Source of the DNA: Parascedosporium putredinis
Lineage: Eukaryota > Ascomycota > Sordariomycetes > Microascales > Microascaceae
Length of the DNA stretch: 64,000 nucleotides
Reading direction: 5' to 3'
NCBI GenBank assembly: GCA_949357655.1
Contig: CASHTG010000021.1
Span: forward strand, 124,001 to 188,000
The position numbers were made by a program, and so were the translations under genes. Positions 1 through 12,036 of the stretch are shown here, in pieces. The notes under the pieces were generated by a model. It did no database searches and was not told the DNA's origin. It saw only the letters and a list, made by a program, of their open reading frames with translations. Each line of letters opens with the position of its first letter. Positions within the stretch are counted from its first letter, which is position 1.

Positions 1-3000
1 CGGCGGACCAGGACTCCCTCCCAGCTTGAATGTCTTCGCGGACGCCGTTGGAGTCGTCAAGCATGATGGTCATGATCTCCTCGCCCTTCTTCTCCGTCTT
101 CTTGGGCAGGTACGTCGCCTTGGCCTCGACCGGCTGGGCCATCCTCATCTTGATAGCCTTGGGAGGCGAGTGGAGCGAGCCCCAGTTCGTCGTCGCGTCA
201 TCGTACTGAGTCCTATCATCGCTCGTTTCGGAGACGTTGTCGGGTATGTAGGGAATGATGGGAGAAGACTGTCGCTTCTTCCCCTCGTTCACCGGGTAGG
301 GGAGAGCCTGCGTGCTAGGGACCGGGGGCAGCCAAGCCTGGCTGATGCCCGTGGTGGTGACGGTGTCGACGCTAAACTTGGCCGTGTTGCGCATGTCAAC
401 GGGCATCTTCTTGATATCGGCAATCTCCACCACGCTCTGGGTCTGGAAGGAGGTCTTGGTCGTACGGTCAGACCTTTCCTTTTCGGTCTCCCCATCCATG
501 TCCATGAATGAAGCGGGGAGGGCTGGCATGGCGGGGATGGGCGACAGGACGGTCTTGGGGGCACCGCCGCCGTTGCTGTGGCTAGATCCGGGTCGAGAAC
601 CGGGACGGCTGGAGGGCTCCGGGAAGAACATCTTCATCTTCTCGTCAAAGGTCATGCTCTTGGTGTCGTTGGGCAGAGGGCGAATGGCGTTACCAGGGCG
701 CTTGGGCATAGGCGCAGGAGGAAGAGGTGGCAGCTGGGTAGGGCTACCGGGATTGGACCTAAGGATGGATTTCCTAGTGGTCGCGGACGAGTTCGACTTG
801 GATCGCTGGACCGAGGGTAGCTCGCGAGCGACGGGTTGTTCCTGAGGCGGGGCAGGCTCCGCGGCGCGGGGAGCAGCACCAGCGCCCAGCTCTTCCTCGC
901 CTTGCCGACCCCTAGGGATGGGCCGAGGCCGATGCAAGACGGACATGGTCGTATCTCGCTTATCGTTTCTCGCAGCAGCCTTATCCGCAGCGCCCTGGAG
1001 GATATCCCGGACAGCCTCGGGGTTGTTGTACTCGATATTGTTCACAAACATGACGGTCTGCACACGCTTGGTCTCGGCCTCATTCATGAGGGTTCTCATG
1101 GCCATGGCCTTGGGATTGCCCGGTAGACCGGCCGCCACTCGTCGCTGAACAGGCGGCTTCTCGGGGAAGGCATATCCTCCACCGAAGGGGGCCGTTGCCT
1201 CGAGGGGCGAATCGTCGTCTTTACCGAGTTTTGCCTCGGTAGGATAGACATGCGGGCAGTGGCCATGGGGCCCTTGGCAGGAGAATCGGCGGGCGGGGAC
1301 GGAGGCTTCGGGAACGCGGCGGCGCGAGGCTGGTTCGGGGGCTCTGGCGTCCAGCTTGCGGAGGCGACGGCATACGGGGTGGAGAGGGCATCTGTGGGGA
1401 GAAGGCATGGCGGCCGGCTGCGGGGGCGTGGGGACGCGGGTTGTCACGGGCGAGCTGCTGGCGGCTTGGCTTTGAGCCGCTCGGTCGGCGGACGGGCGTC
1501 TCTCCTCGCGGTCCCACGGGAATCGCGGGGGCGACTGGGCGCGTTGCACGGGCTTAGGAATGGCCTCGGGGTCGAATCGCGGGGAGCGGGAGCGCGGGTA
1601 ACCTTGGGGGTGCTGCGGGGGTTGCTGCGGTGGCAACGACAGGGGCGACGGGAATCACGGGCATAGCTGGCACAACCGGAACCGGAGCAGCCCGCATCGC
1701 TGGGGCAGCCGGGACCATGGGAACGGCCGGCACGGCCGGAACACTGGGAGCCATCGTAAAAGTGCGAGCGGGAGCGGGGGCGGGAGCAATGTCGATATCA
1801 AGGCTCTCCGGGCGGGCGGGACGCGGGGGCGCCATCTTGACGGGTTCCTGCACGATCCGACCAGGCTTGGGGGAGCGGGACGCGGGTTCTCGAGTTCGCG
1901 GTCCGGTTGCTGAAGCTGAGCCGATTCGGCGGGAGGAGGAGGAGCCAACCTCGGCGACCTTCTCCTCAGCTCCTCGACGCCGGGGAAAGCTGCGCCGAGC
2001 TGGTGATGGCGGTGGGCTGGGCGTCGTCGACGCTGAGCCTGCCACTGCTGCTGCTGCCGTCGTCCGCCGTGAAGGCAGACGCAACCTCCTTTCTCTTGAC
2101 GCTCTGCGCTCGCTTCATCGCCTCCTCGGGGTTGCCCGTCGGGGGTGGGGGAGCGGGCCTCTTGGCGATCAAGGTGGAATCCCTCTGCAGAGCGGATTGG
2201 TCCCTCCGCTCCCTTTCGTTCCTGGCCGCCGTGGCCAAGTCGACGGTGGCGATCTTGTTCAGGGGTTCTGCTCACCGGCCGCACCCTGAAGGATCGGGCC
2301 CGAGATGGCGGGCTTGCCCGAAGCACCCGCTCCGGGACCCTCCCGAGATCGAACAAGCTCTTCTTGGGCCGGACGGAATTCGCACGACCCTCTGAAGGCT
2401 TGAGCTGCTGGACGAGGCCGGTAACGGCCACGGCCGCGACAACGGGCGCCGTCTCCGCTCTCATGGGAGGGAAGAGTTGGCCCTGCACGGGAGGCCGCCG
2501 ACGCCGGTGACGGCTTGGCCGGCCCCAGCCGTGGTGATGTTCGGCAGAGGAGCCTGCTCGATGGGGCTCTCGTCGGCGCGGGGTCCCTCGCGACTCGGCG
2601 GGGCGGGGAAGGCGGAGATGGAGATGATGTCTCCGCGCTTCAAGTCTTCGTATCGGCTCGGGGGTACTCGGAGTCGGAGCTGGCATTAGAGAGCGATCGG
2701 TTCGGGATATCGCGGCTTGCTGTCGGCCGAGTGGGTGATGGGGCCTCTGGTGGCCTCGAAACGGGGCGGGAGCTGTTCAGGGGTAGTGCGTCGCAGAAAG
2801 CAGCAACGATAGCTTTAAAGTTCACCAAGTTAGACCACATAGTGCTCGGTGTGTTTGGAAAGAAAAAGAATCATGGCAGACGAAGGAAGATGGGGGTGGG
2901 ATAGACAATCTTACCAGCAAGGATGGCCAGCGCGGCGGCAGGGAGCGCGGTCCTTAGGGTCAGGGCCATGCCCGTAATACCGAGGTGCATGGGGATACTC

Positions 3001-3840
3001 GACTATACAGGTGCTTCTTGTTAGCGTTTTACGGTTACCATGGGAAGTGAATGGCATAGATCAACGTACTGCGAGCCAGACTCCGTAGCCGACCATGGTG
3101 AAAGTGACGGCTTGCGCCTTGACATCGCTCCTAGGGTCGTCCTTTTGCTCCCGAAGCCCACCGGCGGCGAACAGCCTAAAGAGGCACACGGAGAGAACGA
3201 GGGCGTCGATACCGATGGTGGCACCGGAAATAGGGACGATCTGGGTGGTTGTGACGCAGACGGGGTTGAACTGGGGCCTCTGCATGGCGACCCATACGGC
3301 ACCGAGAATGAATCGAGCGGTGAGGAGAACCTGGGGCACGATACGTTGAACGGACGTCTTGGCCACGGCGGCGGTCGCCCACAAGAAGAACTGGAGAAAG
3401 GCGGTCCTGGCGATCTGGTCAAAGGCGGAGGCTATGACGGTAGCGATCTGGCAATTAGATGGTGAGGAGGGATCGACGGCGGTGGCGGCGAAGTCGACAC
3501 CGGCCCAGAGGGCCGCGGATATGAGGGATATCGTGAGGGCCAGCCTCTGGCCGTCCTTGAAGAGAGATGTGGTCTTCCCCTAAACATGAGAAACGCAGCG
3601 GCGGAGGCTCCATTGATCGCGATACCACTATTCCGGGGCTGATGTTAGTTTCCAACAGAACAAACGTTGTCTTTCGAAAGATGACCCAAGGCATCGGAAA
3701 TGAGGGGGCCAAACTGACAATGCGAACGCAGCGACGAGAGCCTGGGTGTCAACAGCGGTCGGCGTTTGAGCGAGGGTCGGCGTCGTGAAGACTGGGTTCA
3801 CCGGGTTGGTGGGCGGAGAAACGACGCCTGTGGCCGCCAT
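1..3840 (-). CDS. Seven-helix membrane protein with long proline-rich tail (partial, runs off left edge)
   Basis: I do not recognise a named family. Starting at ATG 3840 (MAATGVVSPPTNPVNPVF), the protein has a short N-terminus followed by about seven hydrophobic segments, coded between roughly 3720 and 2935. Introns follow GTCAGT near 3717, GTACGT near 3068 and GTAAGA near 2935. After the last helix comes a very long disordered cytoplasmic-type tail rich in Pro, Ala and Ser that is still open at position 1, so the C-terminus lies outside the window. One stretch of the tail (about 1640-1765) repeats V-P-A/M-type triplets. The reading frame breaks in a CCCC run at 3577-3580 (one more base joins GASAAAFLMFRG to KTTSLFKDGQRLAL) and several more times in the tail. 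Seven helices plus a long tail resemble a receptor layout, but no receptor motif is visible. The membrane topology is the firm part; function is unknown. Confidence 0.72.
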
Positions 3841-4246
3841 GATGGCGAGAGCCGACTTGCGGCGTGAAGGCGACTGTGTACGAAGGAGAGAAGAATAACA
3901 ATAGAAAAAGAGGAATCAATCCTCGGTGAAGAAAAAAAAGTGTCCCAATCAATGGGATTTAGATAAGAATCGAAAGTGGAAAAGAGAATGAAGAGATCGA
4001 ACTCGAACGAAAGATCATGAGGCCGGACTCGCGGACGTGAGAAAAAGAAGTGATAATAAGACGCTAGGAAACAACGACCATCCTGTTGGCCAAACGATGG
4101 TAATGTCGAAATCACGACATGTTCAAACAAACAACATGCCCGGCAATCTGGTATTGCCTCCCGTTCTGGTGATGGTGATGGTGATTCTAGGTGGAGGAGG
4201 GACGACAACAACGGCAGGAGAACAGAGACACACAATGGCAACGGGC

Positions 4247-4247
<1 letters not shown>

Positions 4248-4284
<37 letters not shown>

Positions 4285-4287
4285 CAC
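4248..4287. repeat. (AC)n microsatellite
   Basis: About 15 uninterrupted AC units (4248-4277), then an imperfect continuation broken by G. It lies about 410 bp upstream of the membrane protein start codon. Confidence 0.95.
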
Positions 4288-4950
4288 GAAAGACACTGGA
4301 TACGCTACTACACACGGATTCAAACACACCAGACACAGACAGAAAGCCCAAACCGGGAAGGGGGTCAACTCGCACTCAATGTAACAGACCAGAACTCGCT
4401 GGTACTTGCACGCACGAATTCTGCACGGGGGAGAGGGATACCCTGCAACCAAAACAGTGACTTTGATCCAAGGCCAGGGGTGGGGAATGTTTAAGGGTCC
4501 AGGGAGGCCCAGAGGCACCCAGAGGAGGAGTCTTGGCTTGGGGAGGGAACGAGGTTACAGCAAACGGAGCTGGGGGTGAGGCAGAGGGGAGCTGTCAGGC
4601 CAGAGGCTCGGATGCAGGCGTTCAGCAGCCAGCGCACAATGAAGCCAGGGCCCAAGTCGCGCGAGCAAGATCTCAAAAAACACAATGGATAATACTTCGT
4701 ACATTGATGGATGGACTGACAGCCGCCCCAAACCCGAATGCCGTGCTCTAGTGTACCTTGCCTTCCCCTTCTCCTCGCCACGTACCGATACCGATTGCAA
4801 CTCGTCGCTACCACGGCCAAAGGCAGGCAGCCAGCGACAGGACCATGTAGCAATACGCAACGCTGCGTCTCAGGACCAGCAAAAAGGTTTTCCGTGTGAG
4901 AAAAGGTTTTGATAGCGGGTAGTGATTGGATCCGACTGCAAGGCTGACAA

Positions 4951-5003
4951 GGGAAAGTGTGGAAAAGTGTGGGAAAGTGTGGGAAAGTGTGGGAAGTGTG
5001 GGA
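4951..5003. repeat. 10-bp tandem repeat, about 5 copies
   Basis: The unit GGGAAAGTGT is repeated head to tail about five times with one or two substitutions or losses. Non-coding, about 1.1 kb upstream of the membrane protein start. Confidence 0.93.
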
Positions 5004-5414
5004 GGGTGCTGGAGCCATCAGTCGCGAGGGTTTCACATGAAACCCGAGATGTCGGAAGAAAGTGGGGTGTCGAGCCAGGGTCCCAGGGCCTTTGCGCCCA
5101 TTTGCGCCCCTTGGCCCTTTGCCCGCCCTTTGCCCCGGCTGCGTTTCTTGGCTCTTGGCTCTTGGCTGCAAGGTACGAAACGGCTGCGTTTCTGACGTCC
5201 ACGGCACAATGATGCCGGATCAAAGAGGTTCCTGCAAAAAGACAAGAGTTTGTGAGGAAGCTGCGAAAACCGAGTGTAGAGAAGAGATAATTAGTGAGTA
5301 TCCGATATTGTAAGATTGATGTTGTAGGCCACAAGTGTCGCGTGCTTCTTTAATCTTCAATTTTCTTCTTCTTTTTCCCCTTTGTTCCCCTGTGCAAAGT
5401 GCAAGGGCGACCCT

Positions 5415-5456
5415 CACGCAGCACGCAGCACGCAGCACGCAACACGCAACACGCAA
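5415..5456. repeat. 7-bp tandem repeat, 3 + 3 copies of two variants
   Basis: Three copies of CACGCAG are followed directly by three copies of CACGCAA. The block arrangement suggests that a variant unit was itself expanded. Confidence 0.95.
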
Positions 5457-7936
5457 CACAACGGGTCCCGTCTCGTGTGGCGCTGGGGTCAACAGCCTCT
5501 AGCCCGCAATCGACCCGCTAACCTTTGCACCCCTTGTACGGGCTTCTCCCATTGGGGGACAAGTCCGGATGGCAGGTCGTGGCTGCAAAAGCGTCTGTGG
5601 CACACCCTCCCCTCCGCCCATGCAGGTCACCCACCAGCACGCCACCACTGTTCAAACTCCCAACGTAAAAAGAAAAAGAAGAAGAGACGAGAAGGAGCCC
5701 TTGCATCACCCAATCCTCATGTCATCTCTGGGTGGGTTGAGAGCCGTGGCTCGTGATGTCCGGAGTGGGAGCTTCCATTGAGAGATGCGGCATGACGGAG
5801 TGGCGATCATGATGGCCATGGAACAGCCATTGTGTTTAAACGGGAGATCTCTCAGAAGAAATCAACAAGGGGCTCAGCTTGCGAGGAGTGTCATTCGTCT
5901 TGGCGCGCCGTCGATGGATTCAGTTACATCGGATCCGCCGCCGTCGACAAACGCGGAATGGTAGAGTAGAGTAGACACAATCCTAGATCCTCCCACGAGC
6001 TAGCCACTGTCTTGTTATTGTTATCAGTTACATCTATGTATTTTCCATCGGTCTAGGCCCTGCCTTATTGTTCCTGTCCCCACCAGACGGCGCGCCTACG
6101 CAATATTGCAGTGTTTTTGACAGTCAATGGATCCATCCCGCCTCAAGAGCGCAGGCGTGAGGCGAAAGGGAATGGTTGTGGACGGAGCTCGCCGCCCATA
6201 CTCCATGTCATCCCAGCATTCACCCGTCGCCGACATCTCAGCGGAGGAGATGCTGACAGCGGAGATCCGACTGCAAGATGCAAGACCTTGGGGATCTATC
6301 CATGTATCCCTATCCCGCACCGCCTCCTCTGGGAAAGCGGGGCAACACTTGCAAAGCTCAACCCAGCTTCTTTGCACTGAGTTGATGTACGAAGTACTAC
6401 GCCTTGAGCCAGGAGAAGACGCCAGCCAAGCGTCTTCTGATACCTCAAGGCAATCATGGCGGTGTATTGGTATGCACATATCTGCGTGTGTGCCTGCTGC
6501 GATCAATCGATCTCCATCTTTTCTTCAATCATTCCTGCGTAAAAACAACCAGCCCTCCCAACCACACCTACCGATCAAGAAGCGGCATGGCATGTATGGC
6601 GATCAACGCTTCAAGAGGCCTTCCCCCTTGTAATGTGCTCCCCTTTTTTCTCCTTCTTCCATTCCATCGCTAGGCCTTTGAGCAACAAGATCTCTGGTCC
6701 ATCTTGTCGAATCCCGATTGTCCCGTACCGCCCGATGCGTAGGAAGGGGAGACTCCCACCGTCTTCTTGCCTTCCCTTTGCCTCCCTCCCCTCCCCCATT
6801 CTCTCCCCTTTGTCGTCCTGTGATGTGCTTGGTTCCCAAAAGATTGAATACAAAGGCGGGATTTCCTCTGCACCCTCGTACAGCCTAGCATCATCATCTG
6901 CACCGATGGATTTGCAGACAATCTTTCTCACTGCTACCTTTCCTCCCTTCCCACCCCCAATCTTAACCCTACATGGGGGCCAAGGCAAGACAATCAGAGA
7001 AGAGCGTAAAGGCCTTTCCAGAGATCTCGTAGTCCAACTGCAAAGTCGCCCCGTCAAGTAGTCCTGCTCGCACCCAGGCCCCGGATATGAGCAGGCAGAG
7101 CCGCCTCTTAACTACCTCGGTGCTCTCTCTGTCTCTCTCTCTACCTCTTTCTCTAGGAACACCCCATTAACACCGTCCCCGGCATTTCTATGAATCACAA
7201 GTCCCCCAATCCCCAAACACGACCTAAACGCAGTAATCGCTGCCGAGCACTCAGGTCCTCGCATCCCCATCGCAACGCACGTTCTTCGGCGAGAACCGAC
7301 ACAGGGCCCCACGCTCGACGAGCGGCCCGGCACGCAGATCATTCACCACCCCCGACACCGCCTAATCGTGTAAAAGTGCAAAAGAGTGTAGGCTTGGGGG
7401 GCGCGGGGATGGGCCTAAATAGTCCCTTCGTCATCGTCCTCCGGATAGGAAAATCCTCGTACGAGAGGAAAATAGATGAATATCTAAAGCCCAAAACCCC
7501 TAATTCTGCTGTTCCCACTAGATTAGTTGGCACCGACTGCATCGTGAATGCTGCCCCGGCAAACTGGTTAACCGTTGTGTGCCTGATATGTAGATATCCG
7601 CCCCTTCCTTTGCCCCGTTCTTCTTCGGCAATTTGGCAATGTGAATGGATACATAAGGCTACAGAACAAACAGAAGCAAGGGAGTATCACAGGTTGCCGG
7701 CGGTGCGGGTAGACCAGAATTTCTTGGTGAATAGAAGAAACATGAAATGAAAGTAAACTGCTTTATCAACATACGCAAGCGTTGTAGCTAGCATCGATGG
7801 TCACCGACCACGGCAAAATTCATACAACAGTTCGCCCAACCCATCCACTAGATCCCCTTAATCTATATACACAACTCGCCATTGTAGTCCTACTCCATCA
7901 ATCCCACGAGGTTTTTCTTTTCCCCTTTTCTTCACT

Positions 7937-9937
7937 TCACCAAAGCTCCCAGATCTTAGCCGGCAGCACGATCCTCATGACGTCCCAATGGCCCATGGCG
8001 CTATGCTCCTGCGACTGAGCCAGCTCCCGCGTGCCGTTGCTAAAGAGGAGGCCGACGTCCTCGGTCGAGTCAAACTCGGCGAGGTCGATCTCGTGCTTGG
8101 GGACGAGGAAAATCTCTCGGGACCGGCTCCGGAGGAAGTCTCCGGAAACGGGGAACGGAAGGTCACGGGATCTGCCGTCTTTCGGCAAAAGATGACGGCG
8201 TTGATAAAGTCTTGCCCGCTTTCCTCGATCTTGTCCTTGGAAGGCTTCTCGGCCTCGCGGAAGACACGACACGAGGGGAAGACGTGCAGGATCGTCTGCA
8301 TGACCATCTTGGGCGTGGGAAGTAAAAGTCGCCAGCGTAGTTCTGTTTACAAAGAAAAGGCGATAGGGTTAGCGAGCTGGCCCTGTCAAAGGAACATCCA
8401 TTTTCCAAGGATGGAAGCACATAGAGCTATTAAGAAGGGGAGAACGTACAATGGCAATGACACCGCCGGGCTTCAAGAGATCATGAAGGCCCTGCAAAAA
8501 CTCGAGCGTAAAGAGAGGTAGGGGTTCTGCGCCCCCGGTGAAGACGTCGTGGACAATGTAGTCAAACTGTTGCTCGCCAGCCTCGACGAGGCCTCGAGTG
8601 TAGCTCACGGCATCGTCGATGACGGCCGTATGCTTGTCCGGCAGCTGGAAGTACTTGGACGCAAACTCATGCACCACAGGGTCGATCTCCACAATCGTGG
8701 TGTCGATGCCGTGAGCCACAAACGCAGCGGGCGTGGTACCGATGCCAAGACCGCTATGAACAACCGAGGATTAGTATAGCCAACAACACAGCGGAGAGAA
8801 GAAGGACAAGGAAAACAAAAAAGAAGATAAGGCTCGGAAACGGAGCATAAGGCGAGGAATGAGAAAACCCAAAGAGTAAAGGGAAAGAGTTGACCTACAC
8901 CACGAGAGCCTTGGCTTGGCGATCTTGAATAGGCTCCGGGACCTCGACAAGCCGGACAGCCTCGAGCATGACAAAGACGCTGTAGATGGGCTCCGCCAAA
9001 ATCGGCCCCTTGACCTTGGTCCACTCTCCCCCGAGAAGGCTGTGATCGCACCGAAGCACGCGAAAGCCTTGCTCGACGCTCTCCAACACAGAAATGTACC
9101 CAGTCAGCGACTCCTTGCGGTCCAGGAGCAGCCAGCTATCGGCCTCCAGCTTCGCCTGCAGAGCGGCCGTAGCCATGGGCGTGGGGAGATGGTAGTTGAA
9201 AAAGGTGGTGTGGATGATGGCGGGCAGGGTGAGCAGGATGAGCTTCGAGGGCGCGAGCACGGTGTACACGGACGCGAGCAGCATCTGCAAGCCGACCCTG
9301 GTGAGGAAGATGGCGCGGCCAGCGTAGACCATGACGAGCCGGCTCGACAAATTTTCCACAAACTTGAAGTAGGCCAGCGAGCCGAGGCCGGGCGCCGACT
9401 CGCCGAGGAACCCGGGCAAGGGCTTCAGGCTAACGCCCTCCAGCAGGCCGGCCACGCACGAGGCCGTGAGCAAGGCCACGGGGAACAGCGTCAGGGACTC
9501 GATGACCACGGGACCCCATCGCGCCGTCAACACGCTGCTGTACTGGCTGAGAAAGAAGTGGACGGCGGGCGCGGCGATGGCGAAGACGGGGATCAGCTTG
9601 GCCGGCCCCACGGGCAGCAGGCGCTCGATCCAGATGCTCCCCGCCCAGCCGATGAAGCACCCGGCGGCCGTGAGCTTCCCGTTCCACACGGCGGAGGGTA
9701 GGGACCCGAAGACGGGAGATAAGGATAGCTGCGAGGCGGTGGAGAAGACGCCGAGGAGGGTGAGGAGGAGGACGGGGATGAGATATCTCGCGACGCGCGC
9801 GCCCGTCTCCTTGGCCCAGGTCTGTTCTTGCGCCTTGGTCGCGAGGCTCTGGAGCTCCTTTCGAACCTCTCGGGCGTAAACGCCTCGGGGATCGGCTCGG
9901 TGACCTCCTTCTTGGAGGATCTGCTTTTGGGCGCCAT
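7937..9937 (-). CDS. Membrane-anchored spermidine/spermine synthase-like protein
   Basis: The N-terminal half (from ATG 9937, MAPKSRSSKKEVTEPIPEAF) carries about six to eight hydrophobic segments. The C-terminal half is a SAM-binding Rossmann domain of spermidine-synthase type, with the glycine motif GLGIGTTPAAF, the acidic strand TTIVEIDP, a D-D pair (IDDAVSY) and YIVHDVFTGGAEPLP at the active-site position. Introns are 8754-8898 (donor GTAGGT, joining ALVV to GLGIGTTP) and about 8338-8460 (joining VIAI to NYAGDFYF). Stop follows MRIVLPAKIWELW. Frame breaks lie at the TTT run 9859-9861, ggg 8317-8319 and TTT 8180-8182; one added base restores the protein each time. Fungal genomes commonly annotate such fusions as spermine/spermidine synthase. 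Whether it transfers aminopropyl groups or acts on another substrate is unknown. Confidence 0.8.
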
Positions 9938-9970
9938 GGCACCCTGAGCTTACGGTCAAAAAGGTGAATA

Positions 9971-9973
<3 letters not shown>

Positions 9974-10011
<38 letters not shown>
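9974..10011. repeat. (TC)19 microsatellite
   Basis: Nineteen uninterrupted TC units begin 37 bp upstream of the start codon at 9937. On the coding strand of that gene this is a (GA)19 tract, most likely in the 5' UTR or core promoter. Confidence 0.95.
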
Positions 10012-10013
<2 letters not shown>

Positions 10014-10375
10014 CCGAAGAAAAGCTGAGCGAACGGGATGAAGCAAGAGGTCCCTTGGGGCAGAAAAAAACAAGCAAAGCCAAATCTCGAAGATGGCCAG
10101 GACAACAAAAATCGTAGAGGAAAGACAGAAAAGAACCAAAGATAAAAAAGAAGAAAAACTGCACGAAATTTACACAAGAAAGCAGAGTAAAGGCGTCGTT
10201 TGTCACGACAATGGCCCGATGGTTGTTTCAAACAGCCTGCTGTTCGCCCTGAAGCCTCTCTCAATGGTACAAGTTGGTAGCATTGACTATTCTACGGAGA
10301 ACGTGGCACGTTTCGGCACGGCGCCTTGATGCACCGAAATGATTTTGCTTGGCTCAAGCTGCACGGGCAACTTTT

Positions 10376-10401
10376 GGGGGTGGAGGGTGGAGGGTGGAGG
10401 G
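10376..10401 (+). other. G-quadruplex-type tract made of a 7-bp tandem repeat
   Basis: GGGGG is followed by TGGAGGG three times, giving four runs of at least three G separated by three bases. It lies about 440 bp upstream of the spermidine-synthase-like gene. Quadruplex formation is inferred from the pattern only. Confidence 0.6.
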
Positions 10402-12036
10402 TTCGTGCAGCAACAGGTTGAGCTCACGCTCTCTCTGGCCTTTGCGAAGCGAAAATGTGGAGAAAGGGGGCGCCAGCTCCAAACGGGACGGGGCCAGCCA
10501 CGATTGAGGGAGCACTCCAGGTAGCTGTGGCGCTGGGGCCGTGCACATGAGAAAGAGTTGGGCAGTCAGACTGTGGCTTTCGACGTTCACTTACAAAGAG
10601 AAAACGCACCTGAGACAACCTCGAATCCGCCCTCCGTAGACTATGTAGACGTCAGCTCGCCAACAACACCTTAGATAGCATCACCCCTTTCGTCTTCTTC
10701 TCCGTCGGCGAGACCGTGCCCCGACTCTCTTCCTTCACAATCTCCAAAAGTTGGTCTGTCGGACTGATCTCTCCTTCACAAGGCTGCGGGGTTTTTTCCT
10801 TGCTTGCGTCCGTCTTTCGGTTCCCTCGTTTTGATTCGTAGTGCTGCTCTTTCGTGTCCCTCCCAAGCCACCTAATTAATATAAATCTTGGTTCAGCAAA
10901 CTGCTTGAATATATAATACCGGACGAGTACACGGCACATCCCGGCACCCGCGCGTCGGCTCTAAGTGGATGGCCGGGTAATTGAGAGTAGAGGAAATGGA
11001 AGAAGCCCCCAAAGAAAGAAGAAGAAAAATAGACAAGAGGGGCGAGGCGGAAGAAGACAGGGAGCCTACATGTCAGGAACAAAGGGGCCCGAAGGGCAAA
11101 GTCAGGACGAAGCACCCTGCCGCCTCAAATAATAATCCGCACCGAGGCTCTGCCCGCTTCCTTGCAACTGCTTGTAGACTCCTCTTCTTTTAAACAATCC
11201 CTGGCTCTCCAAGATACTAGTGCGTCTGCCTTATAGCATCAAGCCTCCGGCATCGGTCAGAAAACCGAAAAACGAGCTGGGGGACAAATGCTGATCGCCA
11301 AGCCTGGCTTCGCTGATGGGACACGACGACTTTCGGTGTTACTCTGAATATTTCTATATTTCTACCTGGGAAGGATTTCTAGAGAGAAACGGTAGTAAAT
11401 GATGATGCTTGCTTCACTATGGAAATTGTCAACATCGCCTGCACATGCCGCGATCCTTCGGGGAAGCAGCCATCAGCCAAAACCAGGCCAGCAAGCGCAT
11501 GCCTCTTCCTTCCTCTCTTCCCCTATGCGGACAGGAAAAGAAATTGTTGGAGGGGGCAGTGTGTGGTGTCGAAAGTGGGCGGCACCCAATATCGAGTATA
11601 GATTATTGCGGCTCGTAACCATCTACGTTATGCGCCGTGGTTGGTAATGTTCCTGCAAAAGAAAAAAATCAGACGGGGCGACGCAACTAGGCTGGGTATA
11701 TTCCCTCCGCTTCCAAAGACTATTCCTCCGATGTCTCCGGTCCGCCCGGACTCGGGAAAAGCAGAGCCTAACTCCACACACAATGATTCGGTGTTAGGTC
11801 GAAGAACCCCGTTCGTTTCTTTTGCGCCTTCTTCTCCATCTATAAAGGGAACCCCGTTCCCCGGTTTTGTGATAGCTGCGTGAAGAAGAGACGAGAGGTT
11901 CATCATCCGGAACTATTAATACCAGACTCGAACCTTCCTGTTCCTGGGACTTGATCAACCGCGCGCTACTTTGCAGTGCATCATCACTCGTTTTACAACC
12001 ACCCAGTCCAACCCTCCGGAGTAGTCTATCAGCACT

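Larger units (their letters stand above)
3841..7936. other. Intergenic: upstream of the membrane protein, downstream of the spermidine-synthase-like gene
   Basis: No convincing gene in 4.1 kb. The part nearest 3840 is the presumed promoter and leader of the membrane protein gene and contains a CA microsatellite, a 10-bp and a 7-bp tandem repeat (listed separately), and a C-rich stretch of repeated TTTGCGCCC/TTGGCTC words near 5085-5160. The longest open frame (6127-6633, +) has no protein-like features. Confidence 0.6.
9938..12036. other. Divergent intergenic region between the spermidine-synthase-like gene and the His-rich secreted gene
   Basis: A 2.1 kb shared upstream region. It contains the (TC)19 tract close to 9937, a G-run repeat at 10376-10401 and several purine-rich stretches. 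No open frame here looks like a protein. Confidence 0.6.

Noticed and set aside
6127..6633. 168-codon open frame
   Set aside because: No recognisable motif or exon partner, and composition is unlike the real genes here.
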